64,000 bases of DNA from JAKALX01 sp964508715 (GTDB lineage: Bacteria > Chloroflexota > Dehalococcoidia > Tepidiformales > Tepidiformaceae). The position numbers were made by a program, and so were the translations under genes. A model generated the notes under the pieces. The model was not told the DNA's origin and searched no databases. It was given only the letters and a program-made list of their open reading frames with translations. Below, piece after piece: positions 25,912 through 34,543 of the stretch (position 1 is the stretch's first letter; each line of letters begins with the position of its first letter). The stretch is taken from positions 248,001 through 312,000 of the forward strand of contig CAZDUX010000001.1 in NCBI GenBank assembly GCA_964508715.1, in the 5' to 3' direction.

Positions 25912-26979
25912 ATGAACATCCGCGACCTTGATACGCCCTGCCTCCTCCTCGACCTCGACGCTGTCGAGCACAATATCGCGGCGATGATGCGCCAACTCGA
26001 GGGGACGGGTGTGGCCCTCCGGCCGCACTTCAAGACGCCCAAGTGTCCCGAGGTCGCACGGATGCAACTCGATGCGGGCGCCATCGGCATCACGGTGGCG
26101 AAGCTCGGTGAGGCAGAAGTGCTCGCCGACGCTGGCGTTGGTCCCATCCTGATGGCCAACCAGGTCGTTGGCCCGCTCAAGATCGACCGCCTTATGGCGT
26201 TGTTGGCACGGGGTGTGGATATCACCGTGGCCGTCGAATCGGAGTTCAATGTCGATGAGCTCGCCGAGGGCGCGAGCCGTAGCGGCCAGCGGCCCTCGGC
26301 CATCATCGAGGTTGACAGCGGAATGGGCCGTTGCGGGACGATGACTCCAGCTGAAACGGTCTCACTCGCACGGATGCTCGTTGAAAAAGGCATCGACTAT
26401 CGCGGCATTATGGGTTACGAGGGGCACATGTATGCCCAATCCGACGCCGGGCCTCGCGAGGAGCTCATCCGCGGGGCACTGGCAACGGTGAATCAGCACG
26501 TTGAAGCCCTTGCCGAGGCCGGCCTTGCTCCGGCCATTGTCTCCACCAGCGGCTCGGCGAGTGTTGCCATCGCGGCTCGGACCTCGGGAATCACGGACCT
26601 GCAGGCGGGCACGTACGTCTTTCACGATAGCCACCATGAGGCCTTCACACCGGGTGTCTACCGTTACGCACTCACACTCCTCACCACGGTGCTGACGGTT
26701 CGTGAGCGTTACGCGGTCTGTGATGCGGGGATGAAGTCGCTTTCGAATGATCATGGGCCCGCATTCTCACGCGACGGTACCTTCAGGGCGGCGCGGCTCT
26801 CGGAGGAACACGCTCATCTTGCTGGCGCAGGGGTGGCGAATTTGAGTCAGGGCGACAAGGTGGAACTCATCCCCAGCCATGGCGACACGACACTCAACCT
26901 TCACGACTCGTATCACCTGGTGAGGCGTGGCGAAGTCATTGGGGAATGGCCGATCCTCGGTGCGCGGAAGTTCAAGTGA
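25912..26979 (+). CDS. D-threonine aldolase / D-serine dehydratase-like PLP enzyme (fold type III)
   Basis: 355 residues with an alanine-racemase-like N-terminal barrel (about 5-240) and a C-terminal beta domain of the D-serine dehydratase-like family (about 255-345). The PLP lysine is expected in RPHFKTPKC. EVDSGMGRCG and the C-terminal metal-binding region with H and C (VELIPSHGDTTLNLHD) fit metal-dependent D-threonine aldolases and DSD1. It probably cleaves or dehydrates a D-beta-hydroxy amino acid. The start MNIRDLDTPCLLLDLDA is the usual family N-terminus. Confidence 0.85.
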   Translation: MNIRDLDTPCLLLDLDAVEHNIAAMMRQLEGTGVALRPHFKTPKCPEVARMQLDAGAIGITVAKLGEAEVLADAGVGPILMANQVVGPLKIDRLMALLARGVDITVAVESEFNVDELAEGASRSGQRPSAIIEVDSGMGRCGTMTPAETVSLARMLVEKGIDYRGIMGYEGHMYAQSDAGPREELIRGALATVNQHVEALAEAGLAPAIVSTSGSASVAIAARTSGITDLQAGTYVFHDSHHEAFTPGVYRYALTLLTTVLTVRERYAVCDAGMKSLSNDHGPAFSRDGTFRAARLSEEHAHLAGAGVANLSQGDKVELIPSHGDTTLNLHDSYHLVRRGEVIGEWPILGARKFK

Positions 26980-27029
26980 CTGACCGTGAGCGCTCCGTGC
27001 CCTACCATGGTGTTGAGGTGAGTTGAACG

Positions 27030-27176
27030 ATGCGCGAATGTCCCTGGTGCCATCGCATGAACCTGAACGTGTACGGTTATTGCATGGGTTGTGGCCGCGG
27101 TTTCAACCGTGGTGAGGAGGAGCAGAAGCCCGAGAAGAAGCGGTGGTACTGGCCATTCGGTTCGAAGGCAGCCTGA
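27030..27176 (+). CDS. 48-residue zinc-ribbon protein
   Basis: A very short gene, 50 nt after the aldolase-like gene. It encodes MRECPWCHRMN, then GYCMGCGRGF, and a basic, Trp-rich tail, KKRWYWPFGSK. Two C-x2-C pairs (Cys4/Cys7 and Cys18/Cys21) make a classic treble-clef or zinc-ribbon knuckle. A good ribosome site (GAGGTGA, 8 nt spacing) precedes the ATG. Codon use fits the genome. The tail suggests nucleic-acid or membrane-surface contact; function unknown. It converges with the histidine kinase gene, whose stop is 5 nt away. Confidence 0.68.
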   Translation: MRECPWCHRMNLNVYGYCMGCGRGFNRGEEEQKPEKKRWYWPFGSKAA

Positions 27177-27180
27177 GCGT

Positions 27181-30100
27181 CTAACCGGGAGTTCCCTGCA
27201 GCTCCAGGCGAACACGGGTCCCGGCGCCGCGTGCGCTGCTGATTTCTAATTTCCCTCCCACTGCGCGGGCACGTTCCCGCATCGACTGTAATCCGAGATG
27301 TCCCGGGAACTCCTCGTTTGGGTCGAATCCCATACCGTTGTCCCGGACTTCGAGCACGAGCAGTTGACTGCTTACCGTAAGGCTCAGGTGCACCTGTGTG
27401 GCACGTGCATGCTTCACGGTGTTGTGGAGCGCTTCCTGCCCGATGCGGTAGAGCACCTCTTTCACGCTGATCGGAATTTCAGGCTCCTCGCCCAGGCTGG
27501 CATAGACCTCGATGGAATGGCGGGCCACGAGTGCCGCCACCTGTTTCTGGAAGGCAGCGACGATACCTTCGGTCTCGAGTGACTCTGGCCGAAGTTCGAA
27601 GATGAGTGCACGTAACTCGGCCAGACCTGCCTCTGCGAGTTGCAGAACATAATCAAGTGGCTCACCTGCCTTTTGAGCATCACGCTCGAGCAGTGTCCTG
27701 GCCGTGCGCGTACCGAGGCCAATGCCATAGAGCGCCTGCGAGACCGAATCGTGGAGTTCCCGCGCGAGCCGCTGACGCTCTTCGAGTGATGCCGCCTGTT
27801 GAGCACGGGTGTGGAGCCGTGCGTTCTGCAGGGCGAGGCCGGCGCGTTGAGCGAGCGCGGTGAATAGCCGGACCTCGGCCTTCGTGAACGTCCGTGATTC
27901 CGTCCATGCAACCGAGAACACCCCGAATACGCGCCCATCGACGATGATAGGGACATCGATGAACGACCTTACTCCTGCAGCCTGGATGATCTCCTGCAAC
28001 GCTTCTGGCTGATCTTCGGCCCTTTCGACGACAAGCGGTTCCCGCCGTGAGTTGATTACCTCCTCTTTCAGACGGGCAAGCGAGGCATTGGCCGGGACCG
28101 ACGGGTCGTAGTCGAAACCGCGCCAGGCGACAAGGTTCAGCCGCTGTGGTGTGTCGTCGTAGACGACCAGCAGGCTGCGGTCGGCATCGGCGATCGAGAC
28201 GGCCACGTCGACCAGCGCTTCGAACACATCCTCCTGGCGAAGGGACTGGAGGAGCTGCTCATCCGCACGGTAGAGTGCATCGAGCTCACGTACCTTCCGG
28301 TCTGTCTCGCCAAAGAGTCGTGCATTCTCGATTGCGACTGCCGCCTGACCGCCGATCGCCTGCACCAACTCGATTTCAGCCTCATTCGGCGTGTCGTCGG
28401 GCAGGTAGTAGGCATTGAGCAGGCCAATCGTCCGGCCCCGGTAAATCATCGGTACAACGAGTACAGAATCCCATGCAACTTCAGCCATGAAGCGGTGAAT
28501 GGGTTTGAGGTTCACGTCGGCAAGGGCATTGGCGCGAGCATTCCTCACGACCACCGGTAACTGCTCGTTCATTGCGCGGAGGCTGTCGAGCCGCGACTGC
28601 CGCGACCAGGAGGTGATGATTGCCGTGCGATAGCCTGCTGGCAGGCCAAACACCCCCACCGTTCGAGCATGGTAGTCGTTGTCGATCACCAGAAGGGCAG
28701 CGGAAACCGCTTTCGTTGCCGACACAACGTTGTCGGCCAGCAGGTCGAGAGTCTCCTCCAGTGTTCGGTCGAAGGTAAGGCTGGAGGCAACGCGCGTGAG
28801 TGCACGTGCTTCGTTCAGGCTCCGGTCGGTCTCGGAGAAGAGCCGGATATTGTCAGCTGCAACAGCAGCCTGGTCTGCAATCGCCGTCAGCAAGGCGAGT
28901 TCGCGCTCATCCGGGTTGGAGCCACCCGGGTAGTAGACATCGAGTGTGCCAAGTGATTGCCCCCGGGAGATGAGCGGCGTAATCACCACCGCATCCCAGG
29001 GCGCATCGACAAGGAGGGGATGCGCCATTCGATATGCCGGGTCTGCGAGGGCGATCTGGCGGGCATTCTTCACCACCCTGCGGCGACCGGTCTGGAATGC
29101 GTTCATCGTCGCTGAAGCGGCACCCGAACGGATCGCTTCGTAAAACGCTTGAGGGAATCCTGGTGGAAGCCCGAGTGCCCCCGTGTGGGTGAACTCACCA
29201 GACTCGGTTATCAGGTTGATCGAGCAGGCGATCCCGCTCGTGGCATCAACGACGCGTGCCGCAAGGTCGTTGAGCGTCTCGGTGGCGGGCTGGGCGAACG
29301 TGAGCGTCGAGGCAACCCTGGTGAGTGCGCCCATCTCCCGGGCGCGGTCCTCAGATTCGCGAAAGAGCCGTGCATTCTCAACTGCGACGGCAGCCTGGCC
29401 GGCGAACGCGACTGCGAGTGCCGAGTCGCGCTCGGTGAACTTCCCGGCCTCGTGATGCTCGAGCGTCAGCATGCCGATCGCCTCGTCACGTACGACCAAT
29501 GGGACACCCATCCACGCCCGCGAGTTCTTGAAGCGCTCGCGCAGCTCATCGTCCCAGATACGCCGAAAGACGGTCGCGGCCTCCGACGGGCCATGCATGT
29601 CTTCGATGATGACGGGCGACCGTGTTTCTATGACGAACCGATTGATGGGCACCTGTTCGAGCGGATAGGAACGCAGAGGGCCATAGACTGTCTCGTTCCC
29701 GTCTTGCCGGGCGAGCGTCCGCAGCATATCCCCGTGGACGTCGTAAATCGCGGCTTTCGAGAACGGAATCGTGCGCTGCAGTTGCTGGAGGATGAGGCCG
29801 AGTAGCGGTTTGAGCTCGAGTGTGGACGCGACAGTCCTCGCGACCTCGAGGAGTGTCGCCAATTCGTTGCCCCGGTCGCGTGTCTCGGCGAACAGCCTGG
29901 CGTGGTTGAGTGCGCCCGACACCTGGCTCGCGACGGCCAGTGCCAGGTCGGCATCGTGATCGGTGAAAAATCCGGGTGTATCGCTGGAGAGCGCGAGCAG
30001 GCCGAACACGCGCCCTTTGTGTTCGAGTGGCACTGCCAGCCATGCCCGGATCATTGAAAACGTGCTGTCGGCATGGCTTCCAACCGCAGCCCGAAAGCCA

Positions 30101-32247
30101 TTCGCCAGCTCATTATCGGATCGAACGTCGTCGATGATGATTGGCTTCCCCGCGAGGGCGAGGTCCCAGATCCCCTGCGCCACGCCGATGGGGTAGCGGA
30201 AGTCGCCGCCCGAGCTTCCCCGGGCAGGCGAGCGAGCTGAGACGATCTCGAGCTCTCCCGAACCAGTCTCTACCAGCACGGAAACACCCGTTGCCCGAAG
30301 GAGGCCCCGCGTCCGTTCGAGGATGACGTCGAGGAGCGGTTCGAGCTCGAGGGTCGAGCTCACGTCGCGGGCGATATCGAGGATTGTGCTGAGCTCCCGG
30401 CTGCGCTCCGCCTCTTCGGCGAAGAGCCGCGCATTCTCGATGGCGATCGATGCGTGTGCGACGAAACCCTGGACCATGCGCACTTCGTCGGGTCCGAACC
30501 GCCCGGGCTGTTCATGCGAGAGCAGGACGAACCCGATCGTCTCCGACTTCACGCGCAGCGGGACAGCCATCCAGGCTCGCACGTACGCATGAGTTGAATT
30601 CACGTCAACTCCGCGCACCGCACGATACGCGATGGCCAGTGGCTCGTCGCTGCGGACATCGGTGATGACCGCTGGCTCTCCACGGGCCAGGGCAGACCAG
30701 ATCGGATCTGCCTCGTCGATCGGGACTGCGCGGCCCACCGTGCGCTCGGCCTGCACGTTTGGCTCGCGGCTCCAGCGGAGCACCATCACGAGATCATCGC
30801 CGCGGCGCAGCGAGAGACTCGTTGCGTTGCAATCGACCACCTCGCGCAGGCGCTCGAGGATGACCTCAATGAGCCGGGCGGGCTCGATGGTGGACGAGAG
30901 GTCTTGTGCGATGCCGAGGAGCGTTCGAAGTTCGCGGGTCCGTCCCTCGATGCGACGCTCCAGGCTGGCGTGGGCTGCGCGCGCTTCTGCCTCGGCCTGG
31001 AATCGGCGGATACCGACGGCGACCTGGCTGGCGATAGCCTTGAGTGCCTGTACCTCACCGGGGGTGAGTGGTTTCCCGAGGAAGAGCCCAATAATGCCCA
31101 CTGACTCGCCATTCACAACCATCGGGTATCCGGCGAACGCGTGGATTCCCTCGCGTGCCGCCCACTGGCGGTCCGTGATCAAGCGGCTCTCGCGAAGGTT
31201 ATCGATTGCCCACGCCCTCTGCTCACCGGGCATCATGCCGCCACTCATGCCGCTTCGCTCGATGGGTTCAATTGGACCGTTCTGTTGAATTGAGCGGCCC
31301 GCGCTTGCACGGAGAACCAGTTCCTCCCCGCCATCTTCCGGCATCCAGATCTGCCCCACGACGGCATGGAGTTCTTCGACGATCGCCCCAATGCAACCCC
31401 GTAGCGTTTCTTGCAGGTCCGCTACGTCGGTGAGCGAGAGACCGACGCGTTCGCCCAGGACGGCGAGGCGTGCGTGCTCTTCCGCTGCTGCCTCGGCCTG
31501 CCTGCGAGCTGTGATGTCTCGCACGACGGCAACGAGATGCTGACGGCCACGGAACTCGAGGCCCGCTCCTGCAACTTCGACATCGAAGATAGAGCCATCT
31601 TTCCGGATATCGCGGGCAACGACGCGGAACTCGCCTCCTTCGCGCACAGTGTTCACATAATCGGTAAACTTGCGCAGGGACTCGGAGTGGATGAACTGCG
31701 CCGGATGAAGGCCGATGAACTCGTCGTAGGTGTAGCCGTGCATCCGGCAAGCAGCGGAGTTTGCTTCGACGACATTCCCGGTGTCCGGGTCGTTGATGAT
31801 GAAAGCGTCACTCGTCGACTCAAAGACGTGCCAGAACTGGTCATGACGTTGGTGTGCGAGGTTGGCGGCCACCACTCGTTCCGTGACATCACTGAGCATA
31901 TGGACGATGCCGGTGATCTGCCCATCTTCAACCAGGGGATTGAGGGTCATGTCCCAGTAGGAAGTGCGGTCGCCGGTAACGATGGCAGCAGCGTCGGTTC
32001 GGACCATCTGCCCTGTGAGTGCACGGTTGAAGAGTGGCTGAAGGAGCGCCACTACTTCCGGAATTAGTTCGTGGAGGTGGCGCCCGGGTTGGAGAGGCGG
32101 CTCAGAAATCGATGTTTGGGTCGCCACGAAGCGGTTCCAGGTTGCGTTGCTTTCACGCAGGCGGAGCTCACGGTCGAACACCGCAATGCCCATCGGCATC
32201 CATTCGAAGATGTTCTCCAGCAATTCGAGCCGCTGCGATTCGCCCAT
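27181..32247 (-). CDS. Large PAS/multi-GAF sensor histidine kinase (NarL/DesK type)
   Basis: 1688 residues, no membrane segment seen. Order: PAS (about 10-120), PAS (140-250), then seven GAF domains (about 270-415, 445-605, 630-785, 800-960, 985-1135, 1160-1310, 1335-1480), HisKA_3 dimerisation domain with H-box RLARELHDSVSQ (His1499) and HATPase_c (about 1595-1684) with N-box EALHNTVKHA, G1 DNGMGFD and G2 GHLGLQSMRERA. Each GAF ends in a related A-x-x-N-A-R-L-F linker, which points to tandem duplication. It is an intracellular multi-input sensor. Its start lies 8 nt after the partner response regulator's stop. Confidence 0.93.
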   Translation of the reverse strand: MGESQRLELLENIFEWMPMGIAVFDRELRLRESNATWNRFVATQTSISEPPLQPGRHLHELIPEVVALLQPLFNRALTGQMVRTDAAAIVTGDRTSYWDMTLNPLVEDGQITGIVHMLSDVTERVVAANLAHQRHDQFWHVFESTSDAFIINDPDTGNVVEANSAACRMHGYTYDEFIGLHPAQFIHSESLRKFTDYVNTVREGGEFRVVARDIRKDGSIFDVEVAGAGLEFRGRQHLVAVVRDITARRQAEAAAEEHARLAVLGERVGLSLTDVADLQETLRGCIGAIVEELHAVVGQIWMPEDGGEELVLRASAGRSIQQNGPIEPIERSGMSGGMMPGEQRAWAIDNLRESRLITDRQWAAREGIHAFAGYPMVVNGESVGIIGLFLGKPLTPGEVQALKAIASQVAVGIRRFQAEAEARAAHASLERRIEGRTRELRTLLGIAQDLSSTIEPARLIEVILERLREVVDCNATSLSLRRGDDLVMVLRWSREPNVQAERTVGRAVPIDEADPIWSALARGEPAVITDVRSDEPLAIAYRAVRGVDVNSTHAYVRAWMAVPLRVKSETIGFVLLSHEQPGRFGPDEVRMVQGFVAHASIAIENARLFAEEAERSRELSTILDIARDVSSTLELEPLLDVILERTRGLLRATGVSVLVETGSGELEIVSARSPARGSSGGDFRYPIGVAQGIWDLALAGKPIIIDDVRSDNELANGFRAAVGSHADSTFSMIRAWLAVPLEHKGRVFGLLALSSDTPGFFTDHDADLALAVASQVSGALNHARLFAETRDRGNELATLLEVARTVASTLELKPLLGLILQQLQRTIPFSKAAIYDVHGDMLRTLARQDGNETVYGPLRSYPLEQVPINRFVIETRSPVIIEDMHGPSEAATVFRRIWDDELRERFKNSRAWMGVPLVVRDEAIGMLTLEHHEAGKFTERDSALAVAFAGQAAVAVENARLFRESEDRAREMGALTRVASTLTFAQPATETLNDLAARVVDATSGIACSINLITESGEFTHTGALGLPPGFPQAFYEAIRSGAASATMNAFQTGRRRVVKNARQIALADPAYRMAHPLLVDAPWDAVVITPLISRGQSLGTLDVYYPGGSNPDERELALLTAIADQAAVAADNIRLFSETDRSLNEARALTRVASSLTFDRTLEETLDLLADNVVSATKAVSAALLVIDNDYHARTVGVFGLPAGYRTAIITSWSRQSRLDSLRAMNEQLPVVVRNARANALADVNLKPIHRFMAEVAWDSVLVVPMIYRGRTIGLLNAYYLPDDTPNEAEIELVQAIGGQAAVAIENARLFGETDRKVRELDALYRADEQLLQSLRQEDVFEALVDVAVSIADADRSLLVVYDDTPQRLNLVAWRGFDYDPSVPANASLARLKEEVINSRREPLVVERAEDQPEALQEIIQAAGVRSFIDVPIIVDGRVFGVFSVAWTESRTFTKAEVRLFTALAQRAGLALQNARLHTRAQQAASLEERQRLARELHDSVSQALYGIGLGTRTARTLLERDAQKAGEPLDYVLQLAEAGLAELRALIFELRPESLETEGIVAAFQKQVAALVARHSIEVYASLGEEPEIPISVKEVLYRIGQEALHNTVKHARATQVHLSLTVSSQLLVLEVRDNGMGFDPNEEFPGHLGLQSMRERARAVGGKLEISSARGAGTRVRLELQGTPG

Positions 32248-32255
32248 CCTTGTGC

Positions 32256-32897
32256 TCAGCCCTCTGGGGGGGTCGCGACAAGCCCGGTGCGTACAGCAAA
32301 GAGAGCGGCCTGTGTCCGGCTCTGGACGCCGAGCTTTCCAAGGATATTTGAGACGTGGGTCTTCACGGTCTTCTCGCCGATCTGCAGGTCGCGGGCGATC
32401 TCCTTGTTCGCCCGGCCACTGGCCAGGAGAGTGAGTACTTCATTTTCACGGTCGGTCAGCGGTTCAGGAGCCTCGGGAGTGCGGACCTCGCGGAGCAACC
32501 TCGCGGCGGCCTGCGGTGCCAACTGCACCTGGCCATCGGCGGCAGCCCTGATCGCCCGGCGAAGCTCGTCAGCCTGTGTATCTTTGAGCAGGTAGCCAAT
32601 CGCCCCAGCCTTCACCGCTCCAACGACTGAGGCATCTTCGAGCACGCTCGTAAGCGCGAGGACCTCGATATCCGGGAATTGCTGGCGGACCCTCCCAATA
32701 GCTGTGATCCCGTCCATCACTGGCATCAGCAGGTCCATCAACACCACGTCGGGTTGCAGCTTGCCCGCAAGTTCAAGTGCTTCGGCGCCGTTGTTTGCTT
32801 CCCCGATGACTTCCAGCTCCGGGTCGAGCGAAAGAAACATTCGGAGTCCCTGGCGAACCACGGCATGGTCGTCGGCGATGAGTATACGGATTGTCAT
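32256..32897 (-). CDS. LuxR/NarL-family response regulator
   Basis: 213 residues: receiver domain (1-120) with acidic pair in IADDH, phospho-acceptor Asp in VVLMDLLMP and Lys in YLLKDTQ; LuxR-type HTH (about 145-208) with LTDRENEVLTLLASGRANKEIA and KTVKTHVSNIL. It is the cognate partner of the downstream kinase gene, 8 nt away and on the same strand. The start MTIRILIADDH is preferred over a longer frame because it begins at the receiver fold and is preceded by AGAGAAGA. Confidence 0.94.
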   Translation of the reverse strand: MTIRILIADDHAVVRQGLRMFLSLDPELEVIGEANNGAEALELAGKLQPDVVLMDLLMPVMDGITAIGRVRQQFPDIEVLALTSVLEDASVVGAVKAGAIGYLLKDTQADELRRAIRAAADGQVQLAPQAAARLLREVRTPEAPEPLTDRENEVLTLLASGRANKEIARDLQIGEKTVKTHVSNILGKLGVQSRTQAALFAVRTGLVATPPEG

Positions 32898-32963
32898 TGT
32901 CTTCTCTGCGTCTCCGCCTTGCGACGGACGCCGGCCGTCCCCCTCAAGGCTCATATCCAACAA

Positions 32964-32986
32964 GACTGCAGAGGGATTCTGCAGTC
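32964..32986. promoter_or_regulatory. Perfect dyad between divergent response-regulator genes
   Basis: GACTGCAGA (32964-32972) and TCTGCAGTC (32978-32986) are perfect 9-bp inverted repeats around GGGAT. They sit in the 122-nt gap between the LuxR-type regulator (minus) and the stand-alone receiver (plus). The location fits an operator shared by both promoters; LuxR-family proteins bind such dyads as dimers. No other copy was noticed in the window. Confidence 0.55.
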
Positions 32987-33019
32987 CGATATTTGGGCTA
33001 CAACTGTATCAGAGGTGTC

Positions 33020-33382
33020 ATGATCAGGCTGCTGCTCGTGGATGACGATCCGGCCGTCCTTTGGGGTCTGCGCACACGGCTCGGCCTGGAGCCAGACATG
33101 GCGGTACTTGGCGAATCTGAGGATGGTGAGGCGGCGCTCACGATGGCAGCGCGATTGGCTCCTGATGTCGTCGTGCTTGATGCGCGAATGCCGCGGCTCG
33201 ATGGCTTCGCCGTCGCGGCACTCCTCCGGGCGCGGCTGCCAGGTACGGCCGTGGTCATGCTCTCTATGTACGATAGTCCGGATGCACGGATTAGCGCCTT
33301 CGCAGGCGGAGTAGCGGGCTTTGTGGGAAAACATGAGCCTGCCGACATGCTCATCGCCGCGATTCGGGCGGCTGCCAGGTAG
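33020..33382 (+). CDS. Single-domain (CheY-like) response regulator
   Basis: 120 residues, a receiver domain only: acidic pocket in VDDDPAV, phospho-acceptor Asp in VVVLDARMP, conserved Ser in VVMLSMYDS and Lys in GFVGKHEPAD. No output domain follows. The ATG at 33020 has AGAGGTG upstream; longer in-frame starts would run through the regulatory dyad. It diverges from the kinase/regulator pair and may be an extra phosphate sink or connector for the large kinase. Confidence 0.85.
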   Translation: MIRLLLVDDDPAVLWGLRTRLGLEPDMAVLGESEDGEAALTMAARLAPDVVVLDARMPRLDGFAVAALLRARLPGTAVVMLSMYDSPDARISAFAGGVAGFVGKHEPADMLIAAIRAAAR

Positions 33383-33386
33383 TCGT

Positions 33387-34466
33387 CTATCCGAAGCGCT
33401 TCATGAACTTGCGGATGGAGGTATCCAGCTGGTCCCACTCCATCAGGAATGCATCGTGACCGTGGAGGGAGCGGACCTCGCACGACACGAGCTCATTTCC
33501 ATTTGTCCGAAGCACATCGGCAAGCTGCTGCTGCTGCCAGGGCGGGTAGAGGACATCGGAGTCAATTGAGAGGATGAACGCTGGCCCACGGAACCCCGCG
33601 AGTGCCTTGCCGGGCCCGCCACGGGAGTGCCCAACATCGAAGTCATCCATCGCCTCGGTGATACGCATGTAGCAGTTTGCGTCGAATCGCTCGACGAGCT
33701 TGCGTCCCTGGTAGTGGAGGTAGTTCTCGACGTCGTACCTGCCCTCGCTGTCTTCATCGGTTGCCGGCACGTGACGTGCGAACCGGTCCTCGAATGAGGC
33801 GGCCGACCGGTAGCTGATCATTGCGATCATCCGAGCCAGCGACAGCCCCGCTGCAGGTACAACACCGTGGCTGTGGTAGTCGCCATCGTGGAAGTTCGGG
33901 TCCTGGCGAATTGCCTGGCGGGCCGCTTCGTTAAATGCGATGTTCCATGCCGAATGCGAGAGGCCGGTCGCCATGGGCATGATCGAGCGCAGCATCTCCG
34001 GCGCCTGGGCCGCCCACTCAACCACCTGCAAGCCGCCGAGGGAACCGCCAGCGACAGTCACCAGTGATTTCACGCCGATCCGCTCGAGCCAGCGCCGCTG
34101 GACCTTCACCATGTCACCGATGGAAATGCGCGGGAAGCGAGCACCGTAAGGCTTGCCACGCAGAAGGTCCTCGGATGCTGGCCCGGTGGTGCCGTAGCAA
34201 CTGCCCAGAATGTTGGAGCAGAAGACCGCGTACTTACTTGTGTCGAATGCGGCCCCCGGGCCAATGAGCGGGTCCCACCACCCCTGCTCACCTGCTGCCC
34301 GGGCATTGCCGGTGAGTGCATGGCAGACGAGGATCGCGTTGTCACCGTAGGCCGAAAGCAGGCCGTACTGCTCGTAGGCCACGTCCACCTCAGGCAAATG
34401 GCTGCCGTTGCTGAGCGATGTGACTCCGAGGCGAAGCGAGTGCGTGCGGCTGCTAACGTTCGGCAT
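33387..34466 (-). CDS. metX: Homoserine O-acetyltransferase (MetX family)
   Basis: A 359-residue alpha/beta-hydrolase-fold acyltransferase that activates homoserine for methionine synthesis. The nucleophile Ser is in AGGSLGGLQVVEW; the Asp is in SIDSDVLYP and the His is in LHGHDAFL. NILGSCYGTTGP is a typical MetX segment. Whether acetyl- or succinyl-CoA is the donor cannot be fixed by eye. It lies directly downstream of metY on the same strand, with a hairpin in the 77-nt gap. Confidence 0.93.
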   Translation of the reverse strand: MPNVSSRTHSLRLGVTSLSNGSHLPEVDVAYEQYGLLSAYGDNAILVCHALTGNARAAGEQGWWDPLIGPGAAFDTSKYAVFCSNILGSCYGTTGPASEDLLRGKPYGARFPRISIGDMVKVQRRWLERIGVKSLVTVAGGSLGGLQVVEWAAQAPEMLRSIMPMATGLSHSAWNIAFNEAARQAIRQDPNFHDGDYHSHGVVPAAGLSLARMIAMISYRSAASFEDRFARHVPATDEDSEGRYDVENYLHYQGRKLVERFDANCYMRITEAMDDFDVGHSRGGPGKALAGFRGPAFILSIDSDVLYPPWQQQQLADVLRTNGNELVSCEVRSLHGHDAFLMEWDQLDTSIRKFMKRFG

Positions 34467-34482
34467 TGGTTCTAGAACGTAT

Positions 34483-34512
34483 CACCCCTCTCCCACCTGT
34501 GAGAGAGGGGTG
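34483..34512 (-). repeat. Inverted repeat hairpin between metY and metX
   Basis: CACCCCTCTC pairs with GAGAGGGGTG (10 bp) around a 10-nt loop. It lies in the 77-nt gap between two cotranscribed genes and lacks a T-tract. It could be a stabilising or partial-termination element, or one copy of a dispersed intergenic repeat of the CCCCTCTCCC type. Confidence 0.5.
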
Positions 34513-34543
34513 GCGATGCGGCTCCTGTGTGGTTGTCGGGCGG

